The notes: generated by a model not told the origin, from the letters alone. Positions 53,005 to 62,499 are shown, numbered from the stretch's first letter. The stretch: 64,000 nt of DNA from Microcoleus sp. bin48.metabat.b7b8b9.023 (GCF_013299185.1 NZ_JAAFKG010000014.1:57244-121243); one strand, 5' to 3'. Program-made: numbers and translations.

Positions 53005-55509
53005 ATGAGAAATTCAAGATGTGACCTTCAAGACTTGAAACGCCACTTTTTTAGGTGGATTTCGCACGTACAGGTGGCAACGCTAGTCGTGTTGGGGGTA
53101 GTTGCTTTCGCAGGTGCGATCGCCGCAGCCTGGTTGAGCGGTGAAGGTACAGTCAGCGGTATTTTTGCCACAATCAATACTTGGCAGCAAAACCCGCCTG
53201 TATGGCTCCAAGTACCCGCGGCAAGCAAGATGTATTTGTTTGTACCGACTTTCGCCCTCGTCTCGGTTGCTTTAGCTGCGATGAAAATTTCGCCTCAACC
53301 ACAGAAATGGTCGCGGGCTGTGGTAGTTGGCATAGTTTTGGCTTTAACCATTCGCTACGTTTTGTGGCGATCGCTAGTTACCCTAAATTTAAGCGATCCC
53401 CTCAACGGTATCTTTAGTTTGGGACTATTTTTCCTAGAAATGCTGATGGTTGTCAGCAGCAGCATTCAAATGTATTTAATGCTGAGAATGAAAGACAGGC
53501 ATCGAGAAGCCGATCGCATGGCTGTTGCAGTTGCTGAGGGAAACTTTACTCCAACAGTAGATATTTTTATCCCAACTTACAACGAACCAATTTTTATTCT
53601 CCGGCGCACAGTCATCGGCTGTCAAGCTTTAGATTATCCTAACAAACAAGTATATTTGCTTGACGATACAAAGCGCCATGAAATCCAATTGTTAGCCAAA
53701 GAACTGGGATGCAAGTATATAACTAGACCAGATAACAGTCACGCCAAAGCTGGTAACATCAACCACGCCACAAGCCTAACAAATGGAGAACTCATTGTAG
53801 TTTTTGATGCCGACTTCATTCCCACTAAAAACTTTTTAACAAGAACAGTTGGCTTTTTTCAAAATCCAGAAATCGCCCTCGTGCAAACACCGCAAAGCTT
53901 TTACAACCACGATCCCATTGCCCGGAATTTAGGTTTAGAAAATGTGCTGGTGCCGGAAGAAGAAGTATTTTACAGGCAAATTGAAATCATCAAAGATAGT
54001 GCAGATAGCGTAGTTTGTGCTGGCACGTCTTTTGTAATGAGGCGCAGCGCGCTACAAACAGTGGGAGGCTTTGTCACAAATTCAATCTGCGAAGATTATT
54101 TTACCGGAATTCGGTTGTCAGCCACCGGGTATCGTTTAGTTTACTTAGATGAAAAATTGAGTGCTGGTTTGGCTGCTGAAAATATAGAAGCCCATCTAAC
54201 TCAAAGATTGCGCTGGGCGCGAGGCACCCTTCAGGCATTTTTTATTGATTCCAATCCTTTAACGATTCGCGGCCTGAGATTCGTACAAAGGCTGTGTCAC
54301 CTGGAAGGATTGCTGCACTGGTTTACCAGTTTAAGCAGGATTGTGTTTCTGTTGATGCCTTTAGCTTATGCGTTTCTTGGGGTACTTCCTTTGCGGACAA
54401 ATGCGCGGGAATTAATCTACTTTTTCCTGCCTTACTATTTGGTGCAAGTTACTGTGTTTTCTTGGCTGAACCGCAAATCGCGATCGGCTTTGCTATCAGA
54501 TGTTTACTCGTTCGTCCAGTGTATTCCTTTGGCGGTGACGGTGGTGAGTGCCATGCTCAATCCCTTTCAGAAAGGGTTTAAGGTGACGCCAAAAGGAATT
54601 GCGAGCGATCGCTTTAGTTTTAACTGGAATTTGGGATGGCCTTTGATTGTCTTGTTCGCAGCTACAGCATTCGGTTTGTTCCATAATTTAAGCATTCATT
54701 TAGTTAAACATACGGGCAGTTGGCGGGGAATACCAGCAAGTGCTGATTTGTTAAAAGGTGTGAGTGCGGGCTGGATTTGGAGCGTTTACAACCTGCTGAT
54801 GCTGGGAATTGCGCTGCTAATCTTGGTGGATATTCCTAAGCCGGATATATACGAATGGTTCAATTTGCGGAGGGTGGTGCAGTTGAATGTGGGAGGTAAA
54901 AGTTTTTGGGGAATAACTACTGTAATTTCAGAAAGTGGCGCTGAAGTTGCTCTGACTGAACGGCCGAGTTTTGCGATCAAAGGTAAAGGGAGCAAACAGA
55001 GTTTTACCGCAGCAGAGATGTTACCCAAATATGCCGCTGAGACAAGTTTATCGCAGGGTAAAATCAGAGCGATCGCTCGCAGCGTAGCAGTCAAAGCGAA
55101 GATATCCGTAGCGCCGCCTGTGATGGAGTTGGACACCGAAGCTCGTTTTGATAACCATTTGATTGATTGCGACTCGGCGACTCTGGAAATTATGGAAGAG
55201 AAATGTTTGATTCCTGTGGCTAAGATTGAGTTGGTTAGCGATAAATCTCACTTGGAGTCGAGTTTTCGGGATGCAGCAGGGTGCAGTGTTGCGGAATTTC
55301 CGACTGTGCGAATTGCGTTCGATCGCCTAAACATGAGCCAACACCGCTGTTTGATCGAAATGCTGTACTGTCGCCCAGGGCAGTGGAAGCGCCAGGAAAC
55401 GCCCGGAGAATGGCACTCGCTGTGGCTGTTGTTGAGAATTGCTTTCAAGCCGAGGGCTATTTTTGAGAGAAACAGGCCAGTTAGGGCGATCGCAGTTTCG
55501 CAAGTTTAG
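53005..55509 (+). CDS. Cellulose-synthase-like glycosyltransferase family 2
   Basis: About 834 residues from MRNSRCDLQ (the longer TTG start is doubtful). The processive GT2 signatures are in order: PTYNEP, YLLDDTKRHE (first Asp), FDADFIP (DxD), CEDYFTG (TED), and QRLRW. Several transmembrane helices flank the catalytic domain, two or so before it (near 25-90) and six or more after. The C-terminus has a weak PilZ-like region (LRRVVQLNVGG ... ISESGAEVAL). It probably polymerises a beta-glucan across the membrane. No BcsB or accessory gene is nearby. Confidence 0.9.
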   Translation: MRNSRCDLQDLKRHFFRWISHVQVATLVVLGVVAFAGAIAAAWLSGEGTVSGIFATINTWQQNPPVWLQVPAASKMYLFVPTFALVSVALAAMKISPQPQKWSRAVVVGIVLALTIRYVLWRSLVTLNLSDPLNGIFSLGLFFLEMLMVVSSSIQMYLMLRMKDRHREADRMAVAVAEGNFTPTVDIFIPTYNEPIFILRRTVIGCQALDYPNKQVYLLDDTKRHEIQLLAKELGCKYITRPDNSHAKAGNINHATSLTNGELIVVFDADFIPTKNFLTRTVGFFQNPEIALVQTPQSFYNHDPIARNLGLENVLVPEEEVFYRQIEIIKDSADSVVCAGTSFVMRRSALQTVGGFVTNSICEDYFTGIRLSATGYRLVYLDEKLSAGLAAENIEAHLTQRLRWARGTLQAFFIDSNPLTIRGLRFVQRLCHLEGLLHWFTSLSRIVFLLMPLAYAFLGVLPLRTNARELIYFFLPYYLVQVTVFSWLNRKSRSALLSDVYSFVQCIPLAVTVVSAMLNPFQKGFKVTPKGIASDRFSFNWNLGWPLIVLFAATAFGLFHNLSIHLVKHTGSWRGIPASADLLKGVSAGWIWSVYNLLMLGIALLILVDIPKPDIYEWFNLRRVVQLNVGGKSFWGITTVISESGAEVALTERPSFAIKGKGSKQSFTAAEMLPKYAAETSLSQGKIRAIARSVAVKAKISVAPPVMELDTEARFDNHLIDCDSATLEIMEEKCLIPVAKIELVSDKSHLESSFRDAAGCSVAEFPTVRIAFDRLNMSQHRCLIEMLYCRPGQWKRQETPGEWHSLWLLLRIAFKPRAIFERNRPVRAIAVSQV

Positions 55510-55602
55510 CCATATCTCGCTGTTAGATCCTGATTAAAATCTCACAGTATGAATATTGGGGTAACATGAAAGTTAGTTATTTTTCTCGAAATTACTCAAT
55601 CC

Positions 55603-55986
55603 ATGAAGCTCAACTCATTCTTGTTTTATAAAGCGGTTTTGGTGGCGAATTTGCTCCTAGCATCTGTCACCGCTTTAAGTGTTGGTGTTCAAGCCGAAAC
55701 CAAAAACCCTCCTGAGAATTTTCGCTCTAAATGCAGTTTTTACGGACAGAATCAACGACAAGCACAAACAATAGGCTGCTCAGTGAAGCAGAATCCAAAC
55801 AAAATTACAATTGTCTGGGATGATGGGTTCACAACTAATCTGGAGTTCTCAAAAGATGGTGTTTGGGAATCAATGCCATCTCGATCGAAAGCAGACATAA
55901 CATTTTATGCAGGTAGTGGACAAGTATCTAGGGTTGAAATTAAGGAAGGCCCCGGTAAAGGTATTCTTGTTGTAAATCCTCTTTAA
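55603..55986 (+). CDS. Small secreted hypothetical protein
   Basis: 127 residues with a signal peptide (LFYKAVLVANLLLASVTALSVGVQA). The mature protein (about 95 residues) has two Cys (RSKCSFYG, IGCSVKQ) that may form a disulfide, and a beta-rich pattern (ITIVWDDGFTTNLEF). It is likely a small periplasmic or extracellular domain. No family is recognised. The next 100 bases hold a GGTTTTTC/GAAAACCC hairpin. Confidence 0.65.
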   Translation: MKLNSFLFYKAVLVANLLLASVTALSVGVQAETKNPPENFRSKCSFYGQNQRQAQTIGCSVKQNPNKITIVWDDGFTTNLEFSKDGVWESMPSRSKADITFYAGSGQVSRVEIKEGPGKGILVVNPL

Positions 55987-56103
55987 AATTAGGTTGAAAA
56001 ACCCGGTTTTTCTCAAATATCGCGGATATATCCGGATAGATATTGATTCAAAAGCCGGGTTTTCACCTTGGTGTGTCAAGGACTGTTAGTATCAAACTCT
56101 CTC

Positions 56104-56280
56104 CTAAAATGATGGTGGCGGTTTTGGCGTCGGGGCGTAGGGTAAATTGGGGGTTTGCGGTGATGAAACTGGGAGATTTGGGCGGCTGCGGCCAGTCAGC
56201 CACCAAATACCTCCACCTACTAGGGCGATCGTAATTAACAGCGACAAAATGACCGCTGGAACTTTATTTTTTTGGGACAT
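56104..56280 (-). pseudogene. Truncated paralogue of the 58289 binding-protein gene
   Basis: 58 codons (MSQKNKVPAVILSLLITIAL..., ending PKPPPSF) match the first 35 residues of the binding protein at 56859-58289 (MSQKNETAVLVLSLLITIAL...GIWWLT), including the 5' flank TTTTTGGGACAT. Beyond the membrane anchor the sequence diverges into a Pro-rich tail and stops. This is a partial duplication of the gene's 5' end, possibly still expressed as a short membrane peptide. Confidence 0.72.
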
Positions 56281-56353
56281 GACTTTAAAATTTTAGATTT
56301 CTGTCAATCTTATCTAGTAGAAATAATTCATTCACCCGATCGGTTACACCATT

Positions 56354-56734
56354 TCACTTACCCGAAACTGAGGGCAATTGTTCGCGAATCACTTCCCCTG
56401 TGCCAAAATCAGTAAACTGACGTATTTCCGGTTCATGGAATGCTAAAACAATATCTTCTTTAGGCACTCCCAATTCGACAAGTTGGTTGGCAATTCCGAC
56501 TTCAGTACCGTCATGCTGAATCCAAATTTTTCCACCCTTGATGTCAAGATGTAGAATACAGCCAAAATCGCGTTTATTTCCACGCCAACCAACATACAGC
56601 AATTGATAATGATCTTGCTCGCTATCGAAAAGAGTTTGCACTTCATATTCTTGGGCGTTGTATTGTCTCGAAGCCCGCTCTCGCCGTTCTGAAAGTAGAT
56701 GACGAATGTATTGCCGATATTGCTCTATAGCCAT
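56354..56734 (-). CDS. XisI-like protein (fdxN-element excision controlling factor family)
   Basis: A 126-residue protein (MAIEQYRQYIRHLLSERRERA..., YQLLYVGWRGNKRDFGCILHLDIKGGKIWIQHDGTEVGIANQLVELGVPKEDIVLAFHEPEIRQ) matching the XisI family over its length. XisI and XisH are needed for fdxN element excision in Anabaena, but most family members occur in other strains as paired XisH/XisI genes of unknown function. No xisH is adjacent here, so this is a solo copy. A TTGACAG array is just upstream of its start. Confidence 0.88.
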   Translation of the reverse strand: MAIEQYRQYIRHLLSERRERASRQYNAQEYEVQTLFDSEQDHYQLLYVGWRGNKRDFGCILHLDIKGGKIWIQHDGTEVGIANQLVELGVPKEDIVLAFHEPEIRQFTDFGTGEVIREQLPSVSGK

Positions 56735-56757
56735 TGAACAATAGCCTCCTATTGTAA

Positions 56758-56793
56758 CAGTTGACAGTTGACAGTTGACAGTTGACAGTTAAC
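56758..56793. repeat. TTGACAG array upstream of XisI-like gene
   Basis: Five tandem heptamers 24 bases upstream of the XisI-like start codon. Same unit as the arrays at sbcD and gshB. Confidence 0.88.
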
Positions 56794-56858
56794 TGGACGT
56801 TAATGTTCCGATGCTAATAGATTTGGTATTACAACATTCCCAATAAAATGCAAATAGT

Positions 56859-58289
56859 TTACAAACCGGATATCGGCACAAATTCATAACCGTAACTGGT
56901 GCGATTTCCCGGTTTGACAATTACTAATTGCACTGCTCGATTGCGATCGCCCGAAGGTAAAAAGCGAATCGGCCCCGATGCTCCTGTTGCCGAAAAATCT
57001 GACGCCGATAAAGCTTGTTGAATGCCTGTGCGAGTCGGATTGCGCCCTAAACCGACAATTAGCGCGATCGCCGCATCGTAAGCTAAAGCTGTGCGCCAAC
57101 TGACTTCAGCATTCCAAAGTTGTTTCGAGGTTTGGGGAAAGTTTGACTGCGGATCTGCGAGAATGTGCCAAGGAACTGCCAACACCATATCTGTGGCTCC
57201 TGCGCCACCAATTTGCAGTGTTTTAGCACTATAAGCGCCGTCTCCTGCTAGTAATGGCAGCCGTTTGGCGTTGACTTGCACTACTTGCAAAGCTTGGTCG
57301 ATAGTGGACGAATTGGACGCTAACATAATCACTTCTGCTCCCTGGGCGATCGCACTTTTAACGCTTTCGGCAGCATTAAAATTCCCCTTAGCAAAGTCAA
57401 ATTCCGATACTATTTGTCCGCCATCTCCGTAAACAGCAGTAGTAAATTCATCTTTTAAAGATTTGCTGTAACTGCTGGCAGAATTAAAAAATATAGCAAC
57501 TTTTTGCTTTTGCAATTTTGTCAGCATATAACGGGAAAGAGCATTCGCCGCAAATCGATCGCTCGGCACTGTCCGAAATATATTGCTACCAACTCCTGAA
57601 AGCTGCACAGAGGTACTTGTCGGAGATATTGCTACTAATTGATTTTGCTGGTAAATCTTGCTCGCTGCTAGGGTTGTGTCCGAACCAAAATGCCCGATTA
57701 CTCCTAATATTTCTGAGTTATTTGCGATCGCACTGGCAATTTGCGAGGCAATCTCTGGGTTGTTGTCGTCGTTAGCAATTACCACTTTTAATGGAGTCCC
57801 GTTAATGCCGCCGTTTTGGTTGATTTCATTTTGAGCTTGAGCGACTCCCCGCAGAATTTCTTGAGCAGCATTGATATCGGTGCCAATGGGAACCGCTGCG
57901 GCAATTGTGTAGGATTTTTGGTTGCCGATACGGGCGTTGTTGAGGTAAATTAGTGCTTCGGGATCGTTGCGATTAGCTTGCAGCGAAGCTTCTAAGTCAG
58001 AAATAGCGGCGTTGTAGTTGCCAGAGGCGATCGCTTCTACTGCTGCTTGTTTCTTTGTGCTTGCTTTTTCTGAAATTAACAATTTTTTCCCCGCACTCAG
58101 ACGCTGCTGAATTTGCTGCTCTGACTGCAATGAATTCCCCGTGGAGGAGTTGGAAAATGTCTGATTTTCGGGTGATGAACCTCCAGGAATGCCGCCGCGG
58201 CTTGTCAGCCACCAAATGCCTGCACCGGCTAGGGCGATCGTAATTAATAGCGATAATACTAAAACAGCGGTTTCGTTTTTTTGGGACAT
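56859..58289 (-). CDS. ABC-type branched-chain amino acid substrate-binding protein
   Basis: A 476-residue protein anchored by an N-terminal helix (VLSLLITIALAGAGIWWL). Residues about 65-115 form a TPR-like helical hairpin (AVEAIASGNYNAAISDLEASLQANRNDPEALIYLNNARIG). Residues about 118-470 are a Peripla_BP_6 domain (AAVPIGTDINAAQEILRGVAQAQNEINQNGG, then VIGHFGSDTTLAASKIYQQ). No permease genes are adjacent, so it may be a sensor-type binding protein. A truncated duplicate of its 5' end is at 56104-56280. Confidence 0.88.
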   Translation of the reverse strand: MSQKNETAVLVLSLLITIALAGAGIWWLTSRGGIPGGSSPENQTFSNSSTGNSLQSEQQIQQRLSAGKKLLISEKASTKKQAAVEAIASGNYNAAISDLEASLQANRNDPEALIYLNNARIGNQKSYTIAAAVPIGTDINAAQEILRGVAQAQNEINQNGGINGTPLKVVIANDDNNPEIASQIASAIANNSEILGVIGHFGSDTTLAASKIYQQNQLVAISPTSTSVQLSGVGSNIFRTVPSDRFAANALSRYMLTKLQKQKVAIFFNSASSYSKSLKDEFTTAVYGDGGQIVSEFDFAKGNFNAAESVKSAIAQGAEVIMLASNSSTIDQALQVVQVNAKRLPLLAGDGAYSAKTLQIGGAGATDMVLAVPWHILADPQSNFPQTSKQLWNAEVSWRTALAYDAAIALIVGLGRNPTRTGIQQALSASDFSATGASGPIRFLPSGDRNRAVQLVIVKPGNRTSYGYEFVPISGL

Positions 58290-59084
58290 GGCTGCACAAT
58301 TTTAGATTTTAGGTTTAGGAAGTAAGGAAGAAGGAAGTTCGGCAACGGATGCAAGTAACGGATGTAACGGATAGAAGTCCGATGGAAGTCGGAAGAAGGA
58401 AGAAAGAGGGAAGAAGGCTATAACAGTTATGGGATCGAGTAACAATAAGGAAGAGGGAAGAGGCAGGAGGGAGAAAAACCAATCTAATTATATTTTGACA
58501 TTTTTTTTAATAATCTTAGATAGTCATAGAGGCACGGGTACCGAGCAACGGGGTTTGATGGACGAAAATACACTGGTTGCAGCCAGCCGAAATAGTAAAA
58601 AAACTAAGGTGATGAGGCCTTGTCCGTGCGATCGCCAACGGCTATGATTATTTAACCAGAATCGATCGAAAAATACCAAAAACCAGGCTGAGGGTTTTCT
58701 GCTGTATCCTGTGACTTTCAAAAAGTGTGAGGACCTAAACACTTTTGAACGCTAGATATCACATTTTTTTATTAATAAGCTATTTCTTAATTATATCTTT
58801 ATTTTTTAACAAAAACCCGACAGTGCGGGAGTTATCAACCATCACGGATGGTGCTGAAAGATTAAAGTTTTTTGAAGTTTAGCAAAAATCCTGAAATCTT
58901 TTGTAATATAAACAGGAAAGTTGAAAAAAATCTAAAGACAAACTAATTGCATAAAAGTGTCGCTAAGGTAGTAAAGATGACGGTTTGTCAGAGAAAAAGA
59001 GTGTTAAGCTCGGCTAAGCTCAGCCCAAGCAAAACCGCAATATTTAATTAAGTTCGATCGATAACAAAGGCTAAGGTAAAGTTC
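58290..59084. other. Upstream region of ctaA, low complexity
   Basis: 795 bases with no credible gene. 58315-58420 is purine-rich simple repeat (GGAAGAAGGAAG units). 58790-59070 is A/T-rich and should contain the ctaA promoter and a long leader; the AACCATCACGGATGGT palindrome near 58840 could be an operator, unconfirmed. Confidence 0.5.
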
Positions 59085-59999
59085 ATGGCAAACTCAGTTT
59101 TAAATAAGCCAAACGCAGCAGCAGGAGTGCAGTGGCAGCCAAAAGATATTATCCGCGGCCTAGTGTGGAAAATTGCGATCGCAACCTGGCTGTTGATGGC
59201 AGTAGGCAGCGCCACGCGCGTGATGAATGCGGGGCTCGCTTGCCCCGACTGGCCGCTGTGCTACGGTCAATTAATACCCGCAGCGCAAATGAATTTGCAG
59301 GTATTTCTGGAGTGGTTCCACCGTTTGGATGCAGCAGCAATTGGCTTAAGCGCGATCGCCCTTTTAGCACTTTCTGTCTTCTACCGCAGCCGCCTGCCGA
59401 CCTGGCTGCCCCTGGCCAGCGCCGGCGCAGTATTTTTAATAGTTTTTCAGGGCATATTGGGCGGCCTCACCGTGACGCAACTGCTGCGATTTGACATCGT
59501 TACCGCTCACTTGGGAGCAGCTTTACTGTTTTTTTGCGCCCTGCTAGCGATCGGTTTTATGCTGACTCCCTACGAAGCTACAGGCAATACAGGCAAATTA
59601 GCCTGGGTAAGTTCGATCGCAGCACTGCTAGTTTATCTCCAAAGTCTGCTCGGAGCATTAGTCGGCTCTAGATGGGCGCTGCATCAATGTTTTGGTTCGT
59701 CAGAATTGTGTTCGGTAATGAACAGCCACATCATCGGCATCGTACCCGCTACCGCAGCAACTTTAGCAGTATCAGTGATGGCTTGGCGGCAACCATCACT
59801 CCATTCAAACTTGCGAAAATTAGGGAATTTAGCGAGTCTTTGTCTGATTGCTCAATTAGTTTTGGGATTGGCAACTTTCCGGCTGCACCTTCAGGTAGAA
59901 CCGCTGACAGTCGCCCACCAAGCAGTCGGCGCAGCCTTGCTGGGAACTCTGCTAGCTTTTAGTGTTTTGTCGTGGCGCGATCGGGTTTTATCAACTTGA
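59085..59999 (+). CDS. ctaA: Heme A synthase CtaA (COX15 family)
   Basis: A 304-residue integral membrane enzyme that oxidises the C8 methyl of heme O to make heme A for cytochrome oxidase. The signature VGSATRVMNAGLACPDWPLCYGQ is at residues about 40-62. Histidines for heme ligation are in EWFHRLDAAAIG, IVTAHLGAAL, and AHQAVGAALLG. Eight transmembrane helices are visible. It is followed 172 bases later by ctaB, the preceding enzyme of the pathway. Confidence 0.95.
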   Translation: MANSVLNKPNAAAGVQWQPKDIIRGLVWKIAIATWLLMAVGSATRVMNAGLACPDWPLCYGQLIPAAQMNLQVFLEWFHRLDAAAIGLSAIALLALSVFYRSRLPTWLPLASAGAVFLIVFQGILGGLTVTQLLRFDIVTAHLGAALLFFCALLAIGFMLTPYEATGNTGKLAWVSSIAALLVYLQSLLGALVGSRWALHQCFGSSELCSVMNSHIIGIVPATAATLAVSVMAWRQPSLHSNLRKLGNLASLCLIAQLVLGLATFRLHLQVEPLTVAHQAVGAALLGTLLAFSVLSWRDRVLST

Positions 60000-60134
60000 A
60001 ATAGACGTGTTGATTGATTCGGCGGTTGAAACCGCTACTACTACACAAACGAAGTCCGCTGGAAATAGACGTGTTGATTGATTCGGCGGTTGAAACCGCT
60101 ACTACACAAACGAAGTCCGCCTCCGCGGACTGAA
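59998..60134. repeat. 65-bp tandem duplication between ctaA and ctaB
   Basis: AAATAGACGTGTTGATTGAT CGGCGGTTGAAACCGCTACT is repeated starting at 59998 and 60062. The GGCGGTTGAAACCGC hairpin recalls the ends of the 5518 element. The first unit overlaps the ctaA stop codon. Confidence 0.78.
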
Positions 60135-60171
60135 TGACCAATGAAAACTAACAACTAATAATTAATCACAA

Positions 60172-61149
60172 ATGCAAGAAGTTCTTACAAACAATAGCCC
60201 TCGCCTCCACGAAAACTTTTCGCAAGTCGTGAAAAGTTACTACCAACTTACAAAGCCGAGAATTATTTTACTGCTGCTAATCACCACATCAGCCGGAATG
60301 TGGATGGCCGCCAAAGGAGAAGTCGATCCACTATTGTTGGTGTCAACTATCGCGGGAGGCGCTTTAGCTTCCGCTGCCGCTAATACTATTAATTGTGTCT
60401 ACGACAGCGACATCGATTATATTATGGAGCGCACCCGCTGGCGGCCGATTCCTTCCGGGCGGGTTAAGAAGCGGGATGCTTTGATATTTGCGATCGCCCT
60501 AGCGACAATCTCCTTTACATTACTGACAGTTGTTGCCAACTTATTAGCAGCATTGCTAGCCATGTCTGGCATCGTTTTCTACGTCCTAATTTACACCCAT
60601 TGGCTGAAGCGCCACAGCGTGCAGAACATCGTCATCGGCGGTGCAGCAGGGGCGATTCCGCCGCTAGTTGGCTGGGCTGCGGTGACGGGAGATTTGAGTT
60701 GGGGTGCGTGGCTGCTGTTTGGGATTATCTTCCTATGGACACCGCCGCATTTTTGGGCTTTAGCAATGATGATTCGCGAGGAATACAAGGAAGTCGGCGT
60801 CCCGATGTTGCCGGTAATTGAGGGCGACGAAGAGACAGCCCGCCAAATTTGGATTTACACGTTATTGATGCTTCCAGCAACTTTGCTGTTTGTTTATCCG
60901 CTGAATTTGGCGGGCCCGGTGTATGCTGGTACGGCGATTTTCCTGGGTGCGATTTTTGCCCAAAAGGCTTGGTTGCTGTTGCAGACTCCAGAGGATAAGA
61001 ACGTTGCGCGATCGCTCTTTAAATACTCTATTCTGTATCTGATGCTATTGTGCGCTGGAATCGTGGTTGATAGTTTGCCCGCAACTCACAACTTTACTAC
61101 TGCTGTTGTCCACAACGTGCACACTTTCATTAGTGCTGTTGTGATGTAG
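60172..61149 (+). CDS. ctaB: Protoheme IX farnesyltransferase (heme O synthase)
   Basis: A 325-residue UbiA-family prenyltransferase that adds a farnesyl group to heme B. The diagnostic segment is [25 protein letters not shown], with the DxxxD Mg-diphosphate site. Nine transmembrane helices span the membrane. The second Asp-rich motif is less clear. With CtaA it converts heme B to heme A. The cytochrome oxidase subunit genes are not in the window. Confidence 0.95.
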   Translation: MQEVLTNNSPRLHENFSQVVKSYYQLTKPRIILLLLITTSAGMWMAAKGEVDPLLLVSTIAGGALASAAANTINCVYDSDIDYIMERTRWRPIPSGRVKKRDALIFAIALATISFTLLTVVANLLAALLAMSGIVFYVLIYTHWLKRHSVQNIVIGGAAGAIPPLVGWAAVTGDLSWGAWLLFGIIFLWTPPHFWALAMMIREEYKEVGVPMLPVIEGDEETARQIWIYTLLMLPATLLFVYPLNLAGPVYAGTAIFLGAIFAQKAWLLLQTPEDKNVARSLFKYSILYLMLLCAGIVVDSLPATHNFTTAVVHNVHTFISAVVM

Positions 61150-61178
61150 CAATCTGTTAAATTGCAATTATCAAAATG

Positions 61179-61207
61179 AAGCCCGCACCTTGCGGGTTTT
61201 GTTTATG
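61179..61207 (+). terminator. Rho-independent terminator after ctaB
   Basis: GCCCGCA pairs with TGCGGGT(T) around CCT, followed by TTTGTTTA. It lies 30 bases after the ctaB stop and ends the ctaAB unit. Confidence 0.85.
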
Positions 61208-61318
61208 GTAAAATAGCAGTAGTCATTCTCCAATCTGCGTAAATTTGGGTAAATCTGCTTTAATCGGCGGTTAAAAAAAAAGTGAATAAAAGTATAAAAT
61301 CCAAAGTGTAGGAAAGTT

Positions 61319-61561
61319 TTGATGACTGAGAATACAGTGAAAGTAGATATCTCATTTCAATCATTGCTGGAAGCTATTTCGTCACTGGGAATTTCTGAAA
61401 GATACAAGATTTGGGAATTTTTGGAAGCTGAATTATTCGCGAATGAGGACGATTCTCCAGAAGACATTGCCGAAATTGAAGCAGCCCGTGCTGACTACAA
61501 AGCTGGAGATTACACAACTTTCGATCGATATATGGCCGGGCGGGCAAATAAATCGATATGA
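61319..61561 (+). CDS. Small antitoxin-like protein
   Basis: 80 residues (MMTENTVKVDISFQSLLEAISSLGISERYKIWEFLEAELF...). The C-terminal DSPEDIAEIEAARADYKAGDYTTFDRYMAGR matches a common cyanobacterial type II antitoxin pattern, and the stop TGA overlaps the next ATG (ATGA). No intact toxin follows; see the next entry. Confidence 0.7.
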   Translation: MMTENTVKVDISFQSLLEAISSLGISERYKIWEFLEAELFANEDDSPEDIAEIEAARADYKAGDYTTFDRYMAGRANKSI

Positions 61562-61665
61562 CTTACACTATCCTTGATGAACCTTTAAAGACAGTGACAG
61601 TTAATTTTAAAATCTTAACTATACTCATAATAGATGAGAACCATAGAGAGGCGAACTGGTTATGA
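61558..61665 (+). pseudogene. Short coupled ORF, possible truncated RelE-type toxin
   Basis: 35 codons (MTYTILDEPLKTVTVNF...). MTYTIL resembles the start of RelE/ParE-type toxins, which usually begin MxYxIxxxP. It overlaps the antitoxin stop (ATGA) and its own TGA overlaps the next ATG at 61662 (ATGA). After about eleven codons no toxin homology remains. It may be a deletion remnant that now translationally couples the neighbours. Confidence 0.45.
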
Positions 61666-61907
61666 ACTGGAAAGCACACATTCACTCAAATCCTAAAATT
61701 CTGCTTGGCAAGCCTGTAATTAAGGGGACACGAATATCAGTGGAGTTTGTTCTAGGGTTGTTTTCAGAAGGTTGGACTGAGCAACAAGTTCTAGAAAACT
61801 ACCCAACGCTTAATCCTAAATCTATCCACGCAGTATTTGCTTTCGCTGCGGAATGCCTCAAAGAAGACGTATTTTACACACATTTACTCTTTGCTGAGGC
61901 AAGTTAA
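61662..61907 (+). CDS. DUF433 family protein
   Basis: 81 residues, a typical single-domain DUF433 (IHSNPKILLGKPVIKGTRISVEFVLGLFSEGWTEQQVLENYPTLNPKSIHAVFAFA). Such proteins usually act as antitoxins or DNA-binding partners of PIN-type toxins. Its start overlaps the preceding short ORF by four bases, and the DUF2283 gene starts three bases after its stop, so it is part of a compact operon. No toxin partner is adjacent. Confidence 0.85.
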   Translation: MNWKAHIHSNPKILLGKPVIKGTRISVEFVLGLFSEGWTEQQVLENYPTLNPKSIHAVFAFAAECLKEDVFYTHLLFAEAS

Positions 61908-61909
61908 TA

Positions 61910-62110
61910 ATGAAAGTTAAATACGATGCAGAAGCAGACATTCTGATTTTTATCTTCCGTGATGCGTTTCCAGCCAATGCTATTTCTGAACCGGGAGGCG
62001 TGATTGTCAGTTATGACGAAAATGACGAACCCGTTAGTATCGAATTTCTTAATGCTTCTAAACGTCAACTGTTTAATCCTCAAGAACTTATGCTAACGAT
62101 CGCAACGTAA
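61910..62110 (+). CDS. DUF2283 family protein
   Basis: 66 residues (MKVKYDAEADILIFIFRDAFPANAISEPGGVIVSYDENDEPVSIEFLNAS). Matches DUF2283 (YxxxADxLxI ... SIEFLNAS) over its whole length. DUF2283 genes in cyanobacteria are commonly adjacent to DUF433 or other small TA genes, but their role is unknown. Last gene of the 61319-62110 unit. Confidence 0.85.
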   Translation: MKVKYDAEADILIFIFRDAFPANAISEPGGVIVSYDENDEPVSIEFLNASKRQLFNPQELMLTIAT

Positions 62111-62262
62111 GTAGATGCGCTCGATCGAAATGTCAGGATAATATTGTCAGCTCAATAAGTGAGGGTACTATGGAAGTGGCGATCGCATAATTATATAGCG
62201 GTGTGAATTTCGAGCGATAAATGAAGTAAGCTAGAGAGAAAGGTTTCAAACAATTTTCACCA

Positions 62263-62499
62263 ATGCCAGCATCCGTTGCTTATCTGTTTGACAGAATCAC
62301 AGTAAACCCAAGACAATGTGGCGGTCGTCCCTGCATCCAGGGAATGCGGATTCGAGTTATCGATATTCTAGAGTTGCTAGCTGCGGGTGAGCAAATTTTT
62401 GAGTTTCTGGAATAATTGCCAGACTTGGAACTTGAGGATCTCAAAGCTGCGATTCTCTATGCAGTCCGCAAACTCGACCATCCCGTTTTAGCCGCATGA
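62263..62499 (+). pseudogene. DUF433 gene with in-frame TAA
   Basis: The frame from ATG 62263 gives MPASVAYLFDRITVNPRQCGGRPCIQGMRIRVIDILELLAAGEQIFEFLE, then TAA at 62413, then LPDLELEDLKAAILYAVRKLDHPVLAA and TGA at 62497. The two parts together make a complete DUF433 domain, so a single nonsense change inactivated it. It was too short for the ORF track. Its TGA overlaps the start of the following toxin remnant. Confidence 0.85.

Noticed and set aside
58429-58647. 72-aa ORF upstream of ctaA
   Set aside because: Starts in purine-rich simple repeat and shows no domain or start signal.
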